Assembly (NCBI GenBank): GCA_023374045.1 | Contig: CM041778.1 | Coordinates: 97,218,839 to 97,282,838, forward strand | Length of the DNA stretch: 64,000 nt | DNA from: Limonium bicolor | Taxonomy: Eukaryota; Streptophyta; Magnoliopsida; Caryophyllales; Plumbaginaceae | Direction of reading: 5' to 3' | Part shown: piece by piece, positions 1-11,940 of the stretch | Numbering within the stretch: the first letter of the stretch is position 1 | Layout of the letters: every line of letters starts with the position of its first letter | Made by a program: the position numbers and the translations under genes | The notes under the pieces: generated by a model | Databases searched by the model: none | The model's input: the letters and a program-made list of their open reading frames with translations, nothing else | What the model was told of the DNA's origin: nothing

Positions 1-1071
1 TCCCTCAATGACTACTCGTTATTTACCAAGATTTCTGGAGGTAATGTCACATATATGATTATATATGTGGATGACATATTGGTTACTGGCAACTGTCCTG
101 AAGAAATTTTGACATTAAAAACAGCTCTTGATACCTAGTTTAAGATCAAGGATCTTGGGAATATTGGATACTTTCTAGGGATGGAATTTATATCTACACC
201 AAAAGGCTATGTTATATTTCAGCGGAAGTTTATGTTGGAAACACTAGATGAATATGGTGAATCCACATGGAGAGTTTTGTTGTGCCCCTCTTGAAGCAGG
301 TTTGAAACTGGAACAAAATCAGGGTGTGCCTCTTCCAAACCCAACTTTATATAGATAGATTGTGGGAAAACTTAATTATATGACACACACAAGGCCATAT
401 TTGTGTTTTGCATTCCATTTTTAAGCTAATTCATGACGCATCCCACTGATTTACATCTTAATGCTGCTTATCACACTCTCAAATACGTTAAGGGCACACT
501 TGGGTAAGGCCTGTTACTCAATAATTCCAGCTGCATAGATCTTATAGGCTATTGCGATGCTGATTGGGCGTCTTGCCCTACCACTCGAAGATCTGTTTGT
601 GGATTTTTCATCACTCTTGGAGGTAGCCCCTTTCATGGAAATCAAAGAAGCAAACTACCGTTGCTTTGTCGTCTGCTGAGGCAGAATACTGCTCTTTGAG
701 GCGTATTACTACTGAAATTGCTTGGTTAACGCGTTTGCTTCATGAACTGGGGATGGAGCACATTGATCCCGTAGCAGTTCATTGTGATAATAAGGCTGCT
801 GTCCACATTGCAAAAAATCCCGTTTTTCACGAGCGTACTAAGCACATTGATCTGGATTGTCATTATGTTCGTGAAAAACTTCAGCAATGCCTTATTTGTG
901 TGAATCACATTCCTTCAACACAGTAGCTAGCGGATCCTTTAACTAAGATTTTGCCTGGACATCAATACTTGATTTGTTCCCTGGTTTAGCTTACAACCTA
1001 TCAGTGGCTGACCTTCTACCTCTTTCCAATCCTGGTCTTCTGTTTCTCATCGCCTCAGGATTGTAGGGGAG
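1..1071 (+). pseudogene. Ty1/copia pol remnant (reverse transcriptase to RNase H, 3' end)
   Basis: Decayed 3' end of a copia polyprotein. The reverse-transcriptase active-site motif YVDDILVTG is readable near 64-90, followed by the KDLG..YFLGMEF segment after a stop codon. RNase H segments follow: GYCDADWA near 547-570, then, after a frameshift, SSAEAEYCSL and HCDNKAAVHIAKNP with HERTKHIDLDCH (666-926). The tail ends with a stop before LADPLTK, as is usual for copia RNase H. Stops and frameshifts show it is dead. The element enters from beyond the left edge, so gag and integrase are not visible. Confidence 0.9.
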
Positions 1072-1284
1072 TATTGACAGAAGTATTTTTAGTTTGTTGA
1101 CATAAGTTTGTTACTGAGTCATCATTGTAATTCTCAGTCTATTATTTCCATCTAGTTTCCAATAGCTTCTTTTCCTTTCTATAAATAAGCTACAGACCAT
1201 AAGTCTTATAACACTTACGCCACTCAGTCAGAGCTCAAGTTTTTAAACTCTCTTCTATCAATGAATACATCTTCTCCTTCCAAA
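1072..1284 (+). repeat. Probable 3' LTR of the copia remnant
   Basis: A purine-rich tract (TGTAGGGGAG, about 1062-1071) sits just before this block, where a copia polypurine tract belongs. The block starts TATTGACAG, probably a mutated TGTTGACAG. It contains a TATA-like CTATAAATAAGC near 1180. The 3' boundary is a guess because the 5' LTR is outside the window. Confidence 0.5.
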
Positions 1285-1514
1285 CCAATTCTCTCTTAAT
1301 GCGCCTACTCATTATCTTTTTTTATTTTATGGAAAGACGCCTACTCATTCTCTTGTAGACGTTTCATCTTCATCAGTAATGTAAACTTAAACTGGCGAAC
1401 AAGGGATAGACACGCTCTGTATCTCCTCTTTCTCTTCTCATGGTGAAACTGGAAATCCCTCCACATCTAGTCTCGATTTCTTCCAATATCTCCCATCAAA
1501 TTTCCTGATTTCGC

Positions 1515-2839
1515 TACTAGTAGAAAAAATGTTTTTAATGACGGCGTTTAAACCACGGTTAAAAGGAAAACCGTGGTTTAAAGTTTATAAACCACGGTTT
1601 TCATAGCAACCGTCATTTAAGGTACACGCCAGAGTGCATATACCACGGTTTTTGGAGAACCGTCGTATATAGGTTACTTATATACCACGGTTTTCTGGGC
1701 AACCGTGGTATATAGTACACGCCAGAGTGGATATACCACGATTCTTGGAGAACCGTCGTATATAGGGTACCTATATACCACGGTTCCTATGCAACCGTCA
1801 TTTATAATGCACATCTTACTATATTAAACCACGGTTTTTTTGGTCAACCGTGGTATATAGTCTAAGCGGGATTTTTAATTTTCGGCCCAAATTTAACGCG
1901 GCTCTTTCTCTCTATTCTCTTATATTCTCACGGTAATTTTGGAACCCAAACCGACAAAGCTCTGCAACTCTTCTCTTCTTTCTCTTCAATGTCACGGTAA
2001 TTTTGGAACCCAAACCGACGAACATGCTCTGCAACTCTTCTTCATTCTCTTCAACCTCACGGTAATTTTGGAACCCAACCGACGAACATGCTCTGCAACT
2101 CTTCTTCATTCTCTTCAACTTCACGGTAATTTTTGCAACCCTAACCAGCGCACAAGGAACATGCTCCGTCCTCACTCATTCTCTTGTTTTTCGGTATTTT
2201 TTGCAGCTTACACTTGCGAACAAGGAACACATGCTCTAAATCATCTCCACTCACTGCAATTTTCGCAACCATAACCGGCGAACAAGGCACATGGCCTACG
2301 CCTCCATTCTTCATTCTCTTCAACCTCACGGTAATTTTGCAACCCACCGCGAACAAGGAACATACTACGCCAGAGTTCTTCACTCATTATTTTGTACCCT
2401 AAATCGCAAACAAGGGACATACATGTTCTAGCCTCTTCATTCTCTTCTGCTCTGTTTGAGATCTGTAGCGGCGCTTCTAATTGCCAGTGATTTTGAAAAA
2501 GAGTTCAGAGACTATAAACCACGGTTATATGTATAACCATGGTTTATTCGTTGATTTTATACATAATATACCACGGTTTTGACCTTTAACCGTCGTATAA
2601 AAGGTACTTTATACCACGGTTCTGACCTTAACCGTCATTTAAAATCGGTGAGGACCGCGTCCAAAAACGGTCTTAAACGACGGTTATAGCAAACCGTGGT
2701 ATATAGTCTTCTTTTAAACAACGGTTTTCAACCGTTGTATATAGGCAATTTCCTATATGCGACGCGAGCATAAACCACGGTTCCTAACCGTGGTATATAG
2801 GCAAAATAATCATGGTTAAAAACATTTTTTCTACTAGTG
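1515..2839. mobile_element. Non-autonomous CACTA-like DNA transposon
   Basis: The ends are inverted repeats. The right end read on the minus strand is CACTAGTAGAAAAAATG, and the left end is the same with the first C changed to T. Inside each end, dozens of copies of ACCACGGTT or its complement AACCGTGGT form the subterminal arrays typical of CACTA elements (about 1550-1860 and 2515-2810). CGC lies on both sides, the right copy one base beyond the terminus, so the 3-bp target duplication is plausible but not exact. About 1.3 kb long with no transposase, so it would depend on a partner element. Confidence 0.8.
1927..2450. repeat. About eight ~65-bp tandem units inside the CACTA element
   Basis: Units begin with CACGGTAATTTTGGAACCC followed by ACCGACGAACATGCTCTGC and TTCATTCTCTTCAA. 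Starts are near 1929, 1992, 2057, 2121, 2191, 2259, 2327 and 2392. The first three are close copies; the later ones drift and carry a GCGAACAAGGAACAT variant. Short open frames here are by-products of the repeat. The unit also contains CACGG, so the array may have grown out of the subterminal repeat. Confidence 0.8.
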
Positions 2840-3161
2840 GCGCTATTGCTGTGTAAATATTTCGAAGATCTTCAAGTAGAGCGTGTGTGTTAGCGTGATT
2901 TTGTTGAAGAATCTGGGTCTGGGTGATTCGAGAAAGGTGGTGGAAGTTTCGGTTTGGAGGAGCTTCATACCTTTTCGAAATCATGTGGCATAGGTAAGAA
3001 TTTTTGGAATTATTCAACATACAAACTCTTTCCTTTTTCCTCTTCTTCCTTTGGAAACACTGAAAGCAAATCTGATTTTCACCCTCAAATTTTCACCGAA
3101 AGTCCTAATCTTCATGCCTCTGTATATATCTATGGAGGAACCTTACGATCGAGGCAATATC
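2840..3161. other. Interval between two transposons, no gene recognised
   Basis: Ordinary-composition DNA between the CACTA and hAT elements. Joined across the CACTA insertion it continues the 1285-1514 sequence (TTTCGC then TATTGC). A good splice-donor-like GTAAGAAT follows at 2994, so this could be an untranslated exon of a disrupted gene. No protein is recognisable. Confidence 0.3.
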
Positions 3162-3767
3162 CAGGGGCGAAGCCAGAAACTTTTGCTAAGGGGGGCGAGA
3201 ATTTTTTTTAATAATATTAATTAATATTTTAAAATTTTTTAAATATTTATAATTATATTTTAAAATTTTGATTTAGCTTTTTATTGCTCCTTAAAAACGG
3301 GTATACTAAATCATACGTTAATGCCAATAATATAGAAAAATAGTTCTTTTTCTAAAAATTATTTTGAGTAATTCTAATATTATTTTAATTTGTAAAATTT
3401 GTACTAAAAAACTAAAAACACTTGTATTATGGATAAAAGGGGCATATGATTACTAAGACTGATATAATAATCTGTTTTACTTTAGACTATATTGCTCAAA
3501 TAAAAATATTAAGAATTTTCTTATCTATTATTGACTAAAACTGATTTTTTTGCAATATAATTCTTCAACAAATAATACATTTTAATAGAAATAAATTTGA
3601 TAATAAATAGAATTTAGTGATATCATGGTGATATTTTACAAAATGTTATGGGACGAAGATATATATTAACAAATTTTAACTATATAACTGACAAAATGAA
3701 CAACTGATTTAAGCATATACCCCAGGGAGTTGGGGGGCCCGCACACCCACCCCTGTCTTCACCCCCG
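3162..3767. mobile_element. hAT-like non-autonomous element with perfect 8-bp TSD
   Basis: Starts CAGGGGCGAAGCCAG and ends with the complement of CGGGGGTGAAGACAG. Both match the CAGGGGCGGA-type termini of plant hAT elements. The 8-bp target duplication GCAATATC is perfect at 3154-3161 and 3768-3775. The 606-bp interior is AT-rich and codes for nothing recognisable, so it must have been moved by a transposase from elsewhere. Confidence 0.9.
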
Positions 3768-3775
3768 GCAATATC

Positions 3776-4197
3776 GACATCATTCACTGGTGACTTGGGA
3801 AGGGCGGACAGAAGGAAACGAGGGGAGTTGCTGGTTGAAAATTAGTGTTGTCGAATCCAAAGAGGAAAAACAGAGCCAGCATCCTTTCCTTGCGCACTGA
3901 AATCCTGCGTGCTTTAAATCTGACCAAACAAAAGAGTAAACAAGGATGGACCCTTATCAATTTTTAGGATTCTTGTGAGTAAGTTTCTGACAAAAATCTG
4001 TCGCTGTCTATTTTGAATCTCCATGTTTAGCTTCTGTTCTTGAGCTTAAACACTAAGCTTTGCACCTCTGGTCTTCTCTTTTGTAATTAGGGACGAAAAC
4101 TCAGTTAGACGAACATCTTCACTCAAATCAAAAGCTTCCGTTATAGTTTAATATTCCTAAACGAGTGCTCTATGTTTTTGTTATGATTAAATTGATT
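3776..4197. other. Host-like flank left of the composite retroelement
   Basis: About 420 bases of non-repetitive DNA. A short possible coding start (ATG at 3946) runs 29 bases into a donor-like GTGAGTAAG at 3975. No homology is recognised. The matching right flank resumes at 29318. Confidence 0.3.
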
Positions 4198-5075
4198 ATA
4201 AATGTAACGACCCCAAAACCACCCTGGTTCTGAGACCGTCACACGCCGCACGCTTACTACCTAAGACATGCAAGGCTACTCTCTGACGAATCCCAAACAG
4301 ATACAAATGTTCTTCTATCACATAAATAATGATTACAACTTGTCTCACAAATTACAAAGCGGAAGCCAAAAGAATTACATAGCAGTAGTCTAAAATAAAT
4401 ACAAAGGCTACGAAGCAAAACTAAAAGCAGAAACAGAAGCGGAGCCTTCCAATAGAGGCTAAAACCTGCAAAATGTTAAATGAATAGGGGTGAGCAAACC
4501 ACAGCTCAGTAAGTGATAAACTTCATCAGCATAAGCATGCTCAAAACATTTTTACAGAACATAGCTTATATATATAAGTTAGCAAATCAATTTCAGAATC
4601 AAAATCAAATGAAACCACCTCAAAACGATACGAAGTCAAAATACAAAGCAGAGTGAAACAGAGGTCACAAAGGTGGCTTAACAACGGAAGACTTTTACAT
4701 AAACCATAAAGCTTTTCAGAAATCATATGTCATATATAGACTATCCGAAGAAGGAAATAAAACAAGCATAGTTTCTTAACAAAGCTCATTTGTAATACAA
4801 TCTAATCTTCACAAAACGGAAAACCATAACCCAAGGTTGACAAAACAGAGAAGATAAAACGGAGTTGAAACCACACACACAGAATGAGACAAAGCACAAA
4901 GCAGTGTCTCATGGCAGAAGCTATCATTGCTCAAAACTGAACAGAAGCAAATCAGAATCTTATACACATCAAAACGTTATCGAAAACATAGTTTTTAAGG
5001 GACCTTAGTTCAAAGCATACAGAATAGGTCAGAAGACCTCAGATAACAGAACAGGTCTGAAGACCCCAGATAACA

Positions 5076-5153
5076 GAATGAGTCCGTCGACTCCAGATAC
5101 AGAATGAGTCCGTCGACTCCAGATACAGAATGAGTCCGTCGACTCCAGATAAC
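5076..5153. repeat. 26-bp tandem triplet inside the LTR
   Basis: Three near-identical 26-bp units containing AATGAGTCCGTCGACTCCAG. The same triplet recurs in LTR2 (about 16900-16977, one base lost) and LTR3 (about 26785-26863). GTCGAC is palindromic, so each unit carries a dyad. It was part of the LTR before the copies arose. Confidence 0.85.
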
Positions 5154-6360
5154 AGAACGGGGGATGCCCGTGATACAGATACAGAAGGACGTCCTACGCA
5201 GCGCGCTACGGGATAACTCGACCCAGTCATCCACGGCTCAGAAAGCAATAAACTAGGTCCCAAAATATATTATTTCACGAAGCCATAGTCACCATATTAA
5301 TATCACAAAACCAAATTATACATTGGTACGTTAACATACATACTTTTGAACAAAATATTAAAACACCAAGATTCATATATACACGTACAAATTCGTATAG
5401 GAATGCGCATCATTCGTACAACCAAAATATACGTATGAGTAATCCTGCAAATCATTTGTACAACTTACAAAAATTATTAACGAAAACGGTATTATTATTA
5501 ATCATTGAAAAAGTAATTACAAGACTACTTATCGGAACAGGAAATCAGACTTGTATGTATAGAATATAAGCAATTAAGAAGTCATGACATTTGACAAATA
5601 TCAACCGGTACTGATTGCGACATAAAATAGTGATATTATAAATATGCGTAAGAATAAACATAGTATATTTTAATCACCAAAAGAAATTTCTCAGAAATCC
5701 ATATTGTAACAATATATACTTTCGTACAAAAATTGTATTGGAAAAAGACTAATAATCCATGTAATTGTACGAGTGGAAATCCAATCCGTGTACCACCACT
5801 GATGTGTACAAACTTATAAAATACATTTGAAAGAATCGTTGCAATACGTAAAACCAATGAAAAACGTACCAGATAGACATATGTACAAAAATATAATTTA
5901 AATGGTAGCCTCGTACCGGAAAGTGAGAAAACAAACATATATCTAACTAATCGATTGACACACATAAATCATTGAAATATTTATTATAATATTGAAATAC
6001 CCCTAGGTATTAAACGCATAAAAATCGTAACACGTTTTATAATACGTACATAAAATAACGTACGAGCAAAGAAATCTAGTATATGTATATATGTGTACGT
6101 ATACGAAAATACATGTACGCAACGTTACGATATTGTAACGTCGTGAATAAGTAACAATGTCGTCACATAACTTCGTTACAAAAAAAAAGTATATAATAAC
6201 ACGATATAATATATAGTCGTGTATATATCGTAACGTTGTAAATAAGTGACAATAACGCCGCATAACCGCGTTACAAAGAATACTGAATCACATGATATAA
6301 TATATAGTCGTACTTATATAAATAAGCAAGTATAACTCATAAAAAAAAAAAAGAAAAAGG

Positions 6361-6450
6361 AGCAAATACACTCCCGCTGAGGTTCAAACCCGCAACCTCA
6401 CATACTTTCCCCAAGTGTATAACCGGTTGAGCTATGCTCATATTCGGTAT
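6361..6450 (-). repeat. tRNA-derived SINE-like segment
   Basis: On the minus strand a box A-like GCATAGCTCAACCGGTT (complement of 6421-6437) lies about 25 bases before a box B-like GGTTGCGGGTTTGAACCTC (complement of 6379-6397). Spacing and motifs fit the head of a plant tRNA-derived SINE. The arms do not fold as a clean tRNA, so it is not called a tRNA gene. Tail and target duplication are not defined. Confidence 0.45.
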
Positions 6451-6854
6451 ATGATCCACCCGAATTAAAACTAGTATCTAATCGACTAGGTAAATGAAAA
6501 ACAAATCCAATCTGGCATGCACTCCCTGTAACACCAATTCCTTCTTCCCCCTTGATGGAACATCAGATCGAGCAAATAAAACAGAAGCCAGGGAATCCAA
6601 CTCTGAGGTGACCATTCTATTTTTATTCTAATGCCATAACTCCTTGTAACTTGAGACCACTATCTTAATCACTCACTAACCTCTTATCCTCCCATCTGCT
6701 CTCTGTAACCTCATTTAAATCAAAAAAAAAAAAAGAAGAAAGCAACAGGCAATCGAGTCTCTGTGGTGTTGCCTGAAAACAGAAAAAATTTTCCAACTAA
6801 ACAGCCATGCTGCTATCGTGCATTGAACTCGATGAGGTCAGACATAGATGTAAG

Positions 6855-6930
6855 GACTCGTTAGAGTTCGAACCCACCAAACTCCCACAACCCCTTTTTA
6901 GTAACTTGCAACCACTACCTCACGGCATGC
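6855..6930 (-). repeat. Second tRNA-like SINE head
   Basis: On the minus strand GTGAGGTAGTGGTTGC (complement of about 6908-6926) resembles box A, and GGTGGGTTCGAACTC (complement of about 6864-6879) resembles box B. Simple A-rich tracts lie nearby (6721-6735). This is a pattern match only; ends are not resolved. Confidence 0.35.
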
Positions 6931-9900
6931 TGATAAGAATAATTGGCCAACTGTCGCATGAGGAATCAACCCACTCAACCTTTTTCCTTTGAGATTGAAT
7001 CTCGGTATAAGCAGTCCAAACTCATTCTGTCCAAAAAAACGACCACATCAAAGGTGCAAGACCAGGAGCTCCACGGATCAGTTCCTGATTCTAGCTAGGT
7101 GATGCCCAGTGATGTAACCCTTTTCCATCCTTCTCAGTTTCTTCACAAGACATTGCATGCCCACTACCGAGAAAGCCTGGGTGTATTCATAAAACTCAAT
7201 CTTCCTCAAGAAACTGCTCAGGTGAGACTACGGGTTCAGAGGAGAAAAAAAAAAAAATCCTGCTGTCTCAGTTCTCTTATTCTTCCCTGTTTTCACGTAC
7301 TACTGTCTAACCCATTACCTCCTCCTTCCTTGTTTAACTTCGTCTGGGAGCTTAACCCGTGAAGAGTGTCTCAAAACCCCACGAACAACAGCTCACCTCT
7401 GTTTCAGAAAGAAACACAACCAGGTAAATTAATCTTCAAACAGTTCTCCTCGACCTGTTCCATTGGTTTGTCAAGACTAACTCCTAGGTAATCTGTTCTC
7501 AGTAGCCGTCGAGTAACCCAGGTGCTGGAGTTTTCACACTGCGCCAGAAACAACCAAGGGAGACCGCAAAGCTAGAGGGGTGAGCCATCTTTAAACTTAA
7601 TGCAACAGCAGGAAACGAAAGAAAACACCAGTCAAGTTCAGTGGTTAAGTATTTCAAATCTGTAACATTGGCATTCTGCATGTTAACCTTCAGAGGGGAT
7701 GTAGGAGTTGTAGTGCCGTAAAAATAAACTTAAAACTATGCTAAAACACTTAACTAGATTGGCGAACAAGTTTAAGTGTACTGAAAACCATACTGAAACT
7801 GTTGGAACCAGGTGCTCGAAATGTCCTGTCAAAAAAAAAAAAACTGATAATCATTTCAAACCATTGCCATTTGTGTTCTGACTACTAACTGTCCCGGAAG
7901 TAATATGGAGTTAGTATTGATTTGTCAATAAACCCAAAACCCAACTGAAGCATTTAATCAGTTTGGCAAACACCCTGGAGGGAATAAAAACAAAAACTAG
8001 TTTAGTGCGTTAAGGGAAAGAATTCACAGAAACTGATACGATTTAAGCATCATAACTCCACCTGTTTAAGCTATCTAAACTTGAGAGTGTTGAAGAAAAA
8101 GGAAACTGATAGCACATTAGAAAAGGGAAGAGAAAGGGGTAGAGTACAGAGGTTGAACTTCTGTTTCAGTAACAGGTTGGGTGCAAGAAAGTTTAGAGGT
8201 GCAGACCTGATTTCTTGGGATTTGTTTTAAGGTTAGGATTATGTTAGGATAAGTAACTAGCTAACTAGACAAGTTAGGGGAGATTGGAACCCAAATTCGT
8301 AAACAAGCTAAATCAAGGAAGCACAGCCACATTCTCAGTTTTACATTCCCATCAGTTTTGTATTTCGGATGTTTTTCTTTTCAGTTTCATTCCAGGTTTC
8401 GAGTGTTATCAAATTGCCAGTCTCAGTCTGAATAATGAAGTGAGTGTGGTTTTATTAATGAGATTAAACCACAGCTAAACGTATAGGCAGGTTTGTAAAC
8501 ACCCTGGAAGCATCAAGAAATGAATAAGATCAAGTAATGAAAAGAAAACAAATTGAAGAAAGTCATCTGTTTCAGTTTCAGTTTCCTTTCACTTCAGTAT
8601 TTAAAACATTTTAGTGGTATTAGCAGTTTTGCCTTGGGTCTGCTTTGAGAGTCAAAACTGTATTAAGATACATAACTGCACAGCTAGACAACCTAGGGGA
8701 GATAGCTGGCATGCCAAAACAGAAGTGGAATTGGGATCTCAGAGTAGTTTCCAGGCTCTGAAAATTCACATTCTTCTCGGTATTAACTTCCTGAAGCAAT
8801 CTAATTGTAGTATTAGCTGAGTGACCAAGGCAAAAGCTTATTGAACCGTGGGGATAAGTGTAAACAAACTGGAAACAGATTAGAGATCAGAAAAGTAGAC
8901 AAGGGGGAAGAAATGTAACAGTTTAATGTTTACCTGAGAACTTGAATCTGTATAACTTTGTTACAGAGAAGTAATAAGCAGTGGTAGTGTTAGATCATGA
9001 ACTGAAAACCTAGCTAATACACTAGACTATGGGTAATCAAGTGGGGGATGTTATTGACATCAGTTATCCCATGAGCAAAACAAAAAAAAATAAAGAAACA
9101 GTTAGCAACTTAGGAAGAAAAGATGGAAGTAAAACTATCAGGTGGATGCTTCAGTTTCTGTTTGTTTTTTTTCAGTTTTCAGGTTTTAGTTTCAGGTGGC
9201 AGTTCCTTGTTGCAGTGTACTGGCGTATCAGTACAGCATTGCTGGGGTTGTTTTTTAGTTTTAAAATATGCTAAACCACTTAACTAAGTAAGTGAGTATG
9301 GTGGGGATAAATTAGAAATCAGATAGGTAGACAAAAGAAAGACAGAATGAAGAATAACAACAGAAAGTGTGCATCAGTTCAAGGTCTGCGTTTTCTTTCA
9401 GTTCTGTTCATTTTCTGGTGAGGAGAATTGCAGTAGTTTCACTTGACGTGAGTTGTCTGAAGTTAGAAACCATATTGAGAGGTCTAACTGAATAGCAGAA
9501 ATAATTTGGGAGAATTGAAAGTCAGTCTGTAACAAAGACAATAAAGAGAGGAAGATGTGACAGTGTTTTTCTCAGCTGCAGATTTTGTCGGGTTTTAATC
9601 TTCAGTTTCTGTCCCGTTGATATATATGTCATCTTGGGTCTGTTGGAACAAAAAAATGTCACACCCTAAGCTACTTGAGTTAGTAATGAGAGTAAACTGA
9701 AACTTAACTCACGAACAAGACGGGAAAACCGATCACAACAGAGGGAAAACCTACACCGGTGCTGATTCAGTTTCAGATTTCTGTTTCCTGTGTAAAGAAC
9801 TTTCAAAGGGGTTAACGATGTTGCTTATAGATGGTTTTAATTTAAAATATCTCTAATACACCTAACTGAGGTTATACACACTTGTGGAAGATAGAAACTA

Positions 9901-9945
9901 AAGAGATACATCAGAAAAGGGGTTGGGATTGAGTGTATACACAGG

Positions 9946-10522
9946 CAGGGGCGGACCCAGAGCTTTAATGCTATGGGGTCCATTATTTTAGAGTACATAT
10001 ACATATAAATAATAAATATTTATCTATTAATTAACTACATATTTAATATATTTTACAATTGACCTACAATTCTGTCTTATTGGTTTTTAAAAATAAAAGC
10101 TACTTCTACTTGTAATTTTTTTTAAATAATGCTATCTGCTTACATATCTATTATATCCAAAAATCTTAAACCACCCTACAAAACATAGTGCATGAGAAAC
10201 CAAAATGCTAAAACAAACAAAAGGAAAAAAAAGCTAAGTTTGAAGTGTGGTGAAGTATCCGTGAATTCAATAAAGAAAATTAATTTGGACTGGACTTACT
10301 TTAGGGGCTGGAATATTTTCTAAAAAAAATAAAACAAAGTGACAACTATGAGGATTTGAACTCTAGACCATAAGTACTACTAATTCTTAACCACTAAGCC
10401 ACATTCACCACTTGATAATTATGTCATTTTATTATACTTATATTAGGTTCTAATATTTCATTTTTTTATAAAAAAGCTATGGGGTCCCGGACCCCATGGG
10501 ACCCCATGTGGGTACGCCCCTG
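9946..10522. mobile_element. hAT-like MITE nested in the 7.7-kb insertion
   Basis: Starts CAGGGGCGGACCCAG and ends GGGTACGCCCCTG. It is flanked by the perfect 8-bp duplication TACACAGG (9938-9945 and 10523-10530). It is 577 bp, AT-rich and non-coding. Its termini resemble those of the element at 3162-3767, but the interiors are not obviously alike, so these are probably two families mobilised by related transposases. Confidence 0.92.
10345..10405 (-). repeat. tRNA-like segment inside the hAT MITE
   Basis: The minus strand reads TGTGGCTTAGTGGTTAAG (box A-like, complement of about 10386-10403), then GTCTAGAGTTCAAATCC (box B-like, complement of about 10350-10366). Spacing fits an RNA polymerase III internal promoter. 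It could be a SINE fragment that hopped into the MITE or part of the MITE family. No target duplication was recognised. Confidence 0.45.
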
Positions 10523-11940
10523 TACACAGGTGGTTGTTTCAGATTTCTGAAAATTTTGCTTCTGTATAAACAAGTTTCAGAGGGCTTACAAGGTCGTATT
10601 GATTGGCAAAATGAACCTGGAATATGTCTAATACACTCAAGTGAGTCATAACAGATTGGGAAAAAGTTAGGAGTCGTAATCAATCGGGAAGAAAGTGAAG
10701 AAGGGATTACACCGGTTGCTGTTTCAGTTTCTCTTTCAGTTTCTGCCCTCTGTATAATGAACTTCCAGAGTTGTTATCGATATCGTTTTGAGTCGGTTTT
10801 GAGTTTAAAACATTATTAACACCTATACCTAGTTGGGTAATACTGTGGGAAGGAGTGAAATATCCGTTAAACTAAAGAATAACTAGAAACAAAAAGAAAA
10901 CATTTAGATTGTGGTTGCAGTTTTGCATGGATATTATAGTTTCTGTATAACCAGATTTCATGGGTATCATAAGGGTGATGCTAGTTAATAATGAACCTAA
11001 ACAATGTTAGTATACCTAACTAATTGATGATACAGCTCGGGAAAGAGTAAACCTTAGCTGATATGGTAAAGGATTGGTTATTTGAGGTAAAACACCGAAC
11101 TTATGTTGCGGTTTTATAACTTTGGGACGTATGTATAAAAGGGGTATAAGGGTATGTTATGGTCTATATTATAATGGTACTAAGGTTAAAACATTTCCCA
11201 CTTATCTATTTAAGGAGGGAATACACGTTAGTCAAGCTAAATCTATCTTATATAAACATGTTACATGGTTAACGTTTAAAACGCTCTAAAGCGTTGACTA
11301 AGGAAAAAGGATTTAGTTGACGTGTAAAACAAAGACGTGAATGTCCTAGGAGTAAGATAAGCCTAGAATTAATACATGGAAGTTCTAGGAGTCAATCTAA
11401 AATAAGCATGTAACAACTTACCAAGGGAAAAACGTACGATATAAAGTGTCGTCACATAAAATAATAAACTGACCCGTTGTTTTAATTAACGCTAGGGCCG
11501 TAGCGAACTCCGACCGGGACTTCGAGTGCAGGACGACTCGTGCTTCGAATAAGGTATGGACATGTGTGGTTCGTATGTTGCCGTGTTACACGGCTTGTGT
11601 GCTGGGTGCCTTGTTTGTTTATGACCACAAGACTAATGCATGAAAACGGATGTTTGTTTTACCGTGCTTATTTGTCTGTAGTGAGCTTGTGTAAGGCATG
11701 TGAATGGATTGATTATTTTCCTTGCTTACATGCTTACTATTATTGTGCATATTGCTTGCGCGCACACAGTAGTGTAGTCCCTTCTCGTTGATGAAACCTT
11801 GAGATGAAACACAACGAACTTCGTAAACAAACAAAGGAACTACATAAAGAGAAAACTCCTCTTAACTATAGAGGACCTCTAATGACACCCACTATGGTGT
11901 CGAACTATCAATGATGATGATAAGCCAATACCCGTTAAGA

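Larger units (their letters stand above)
7700..11200. repeat. Decayed tandem array, period near 190 bp
   Basis: A motif like TTTAAAA..AT..TAATACACCTAACT recurs near 7723, 7932, 8455, 9000, 9255, 9465, 9660, 9836, 10610, 10800, 10990 and 11175. Between occurrences there is usually GTTTCAGTTTCTG and a GTATAA..AACTTTCAGAG stretch. Once the hAT insertion is removed, spacing over the right half is about 176-195 bases. Units share perhaps half their bases, so this is an old array. It has no open frame. Confidence 0.65.

Noticed and set aside
1912..2383. Overlapping frames on both strands with SLQ / KRMKK repeats
   Set aside because: They follow the ~65-bp tandem array within the CACTA element and have no family resemblance.
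6361..6450. Functional tRNA gene
   Set aside because: Box motifs are present but there is no matching acceptor stem or clean cloverleaf, so it is treated as SINE-like.
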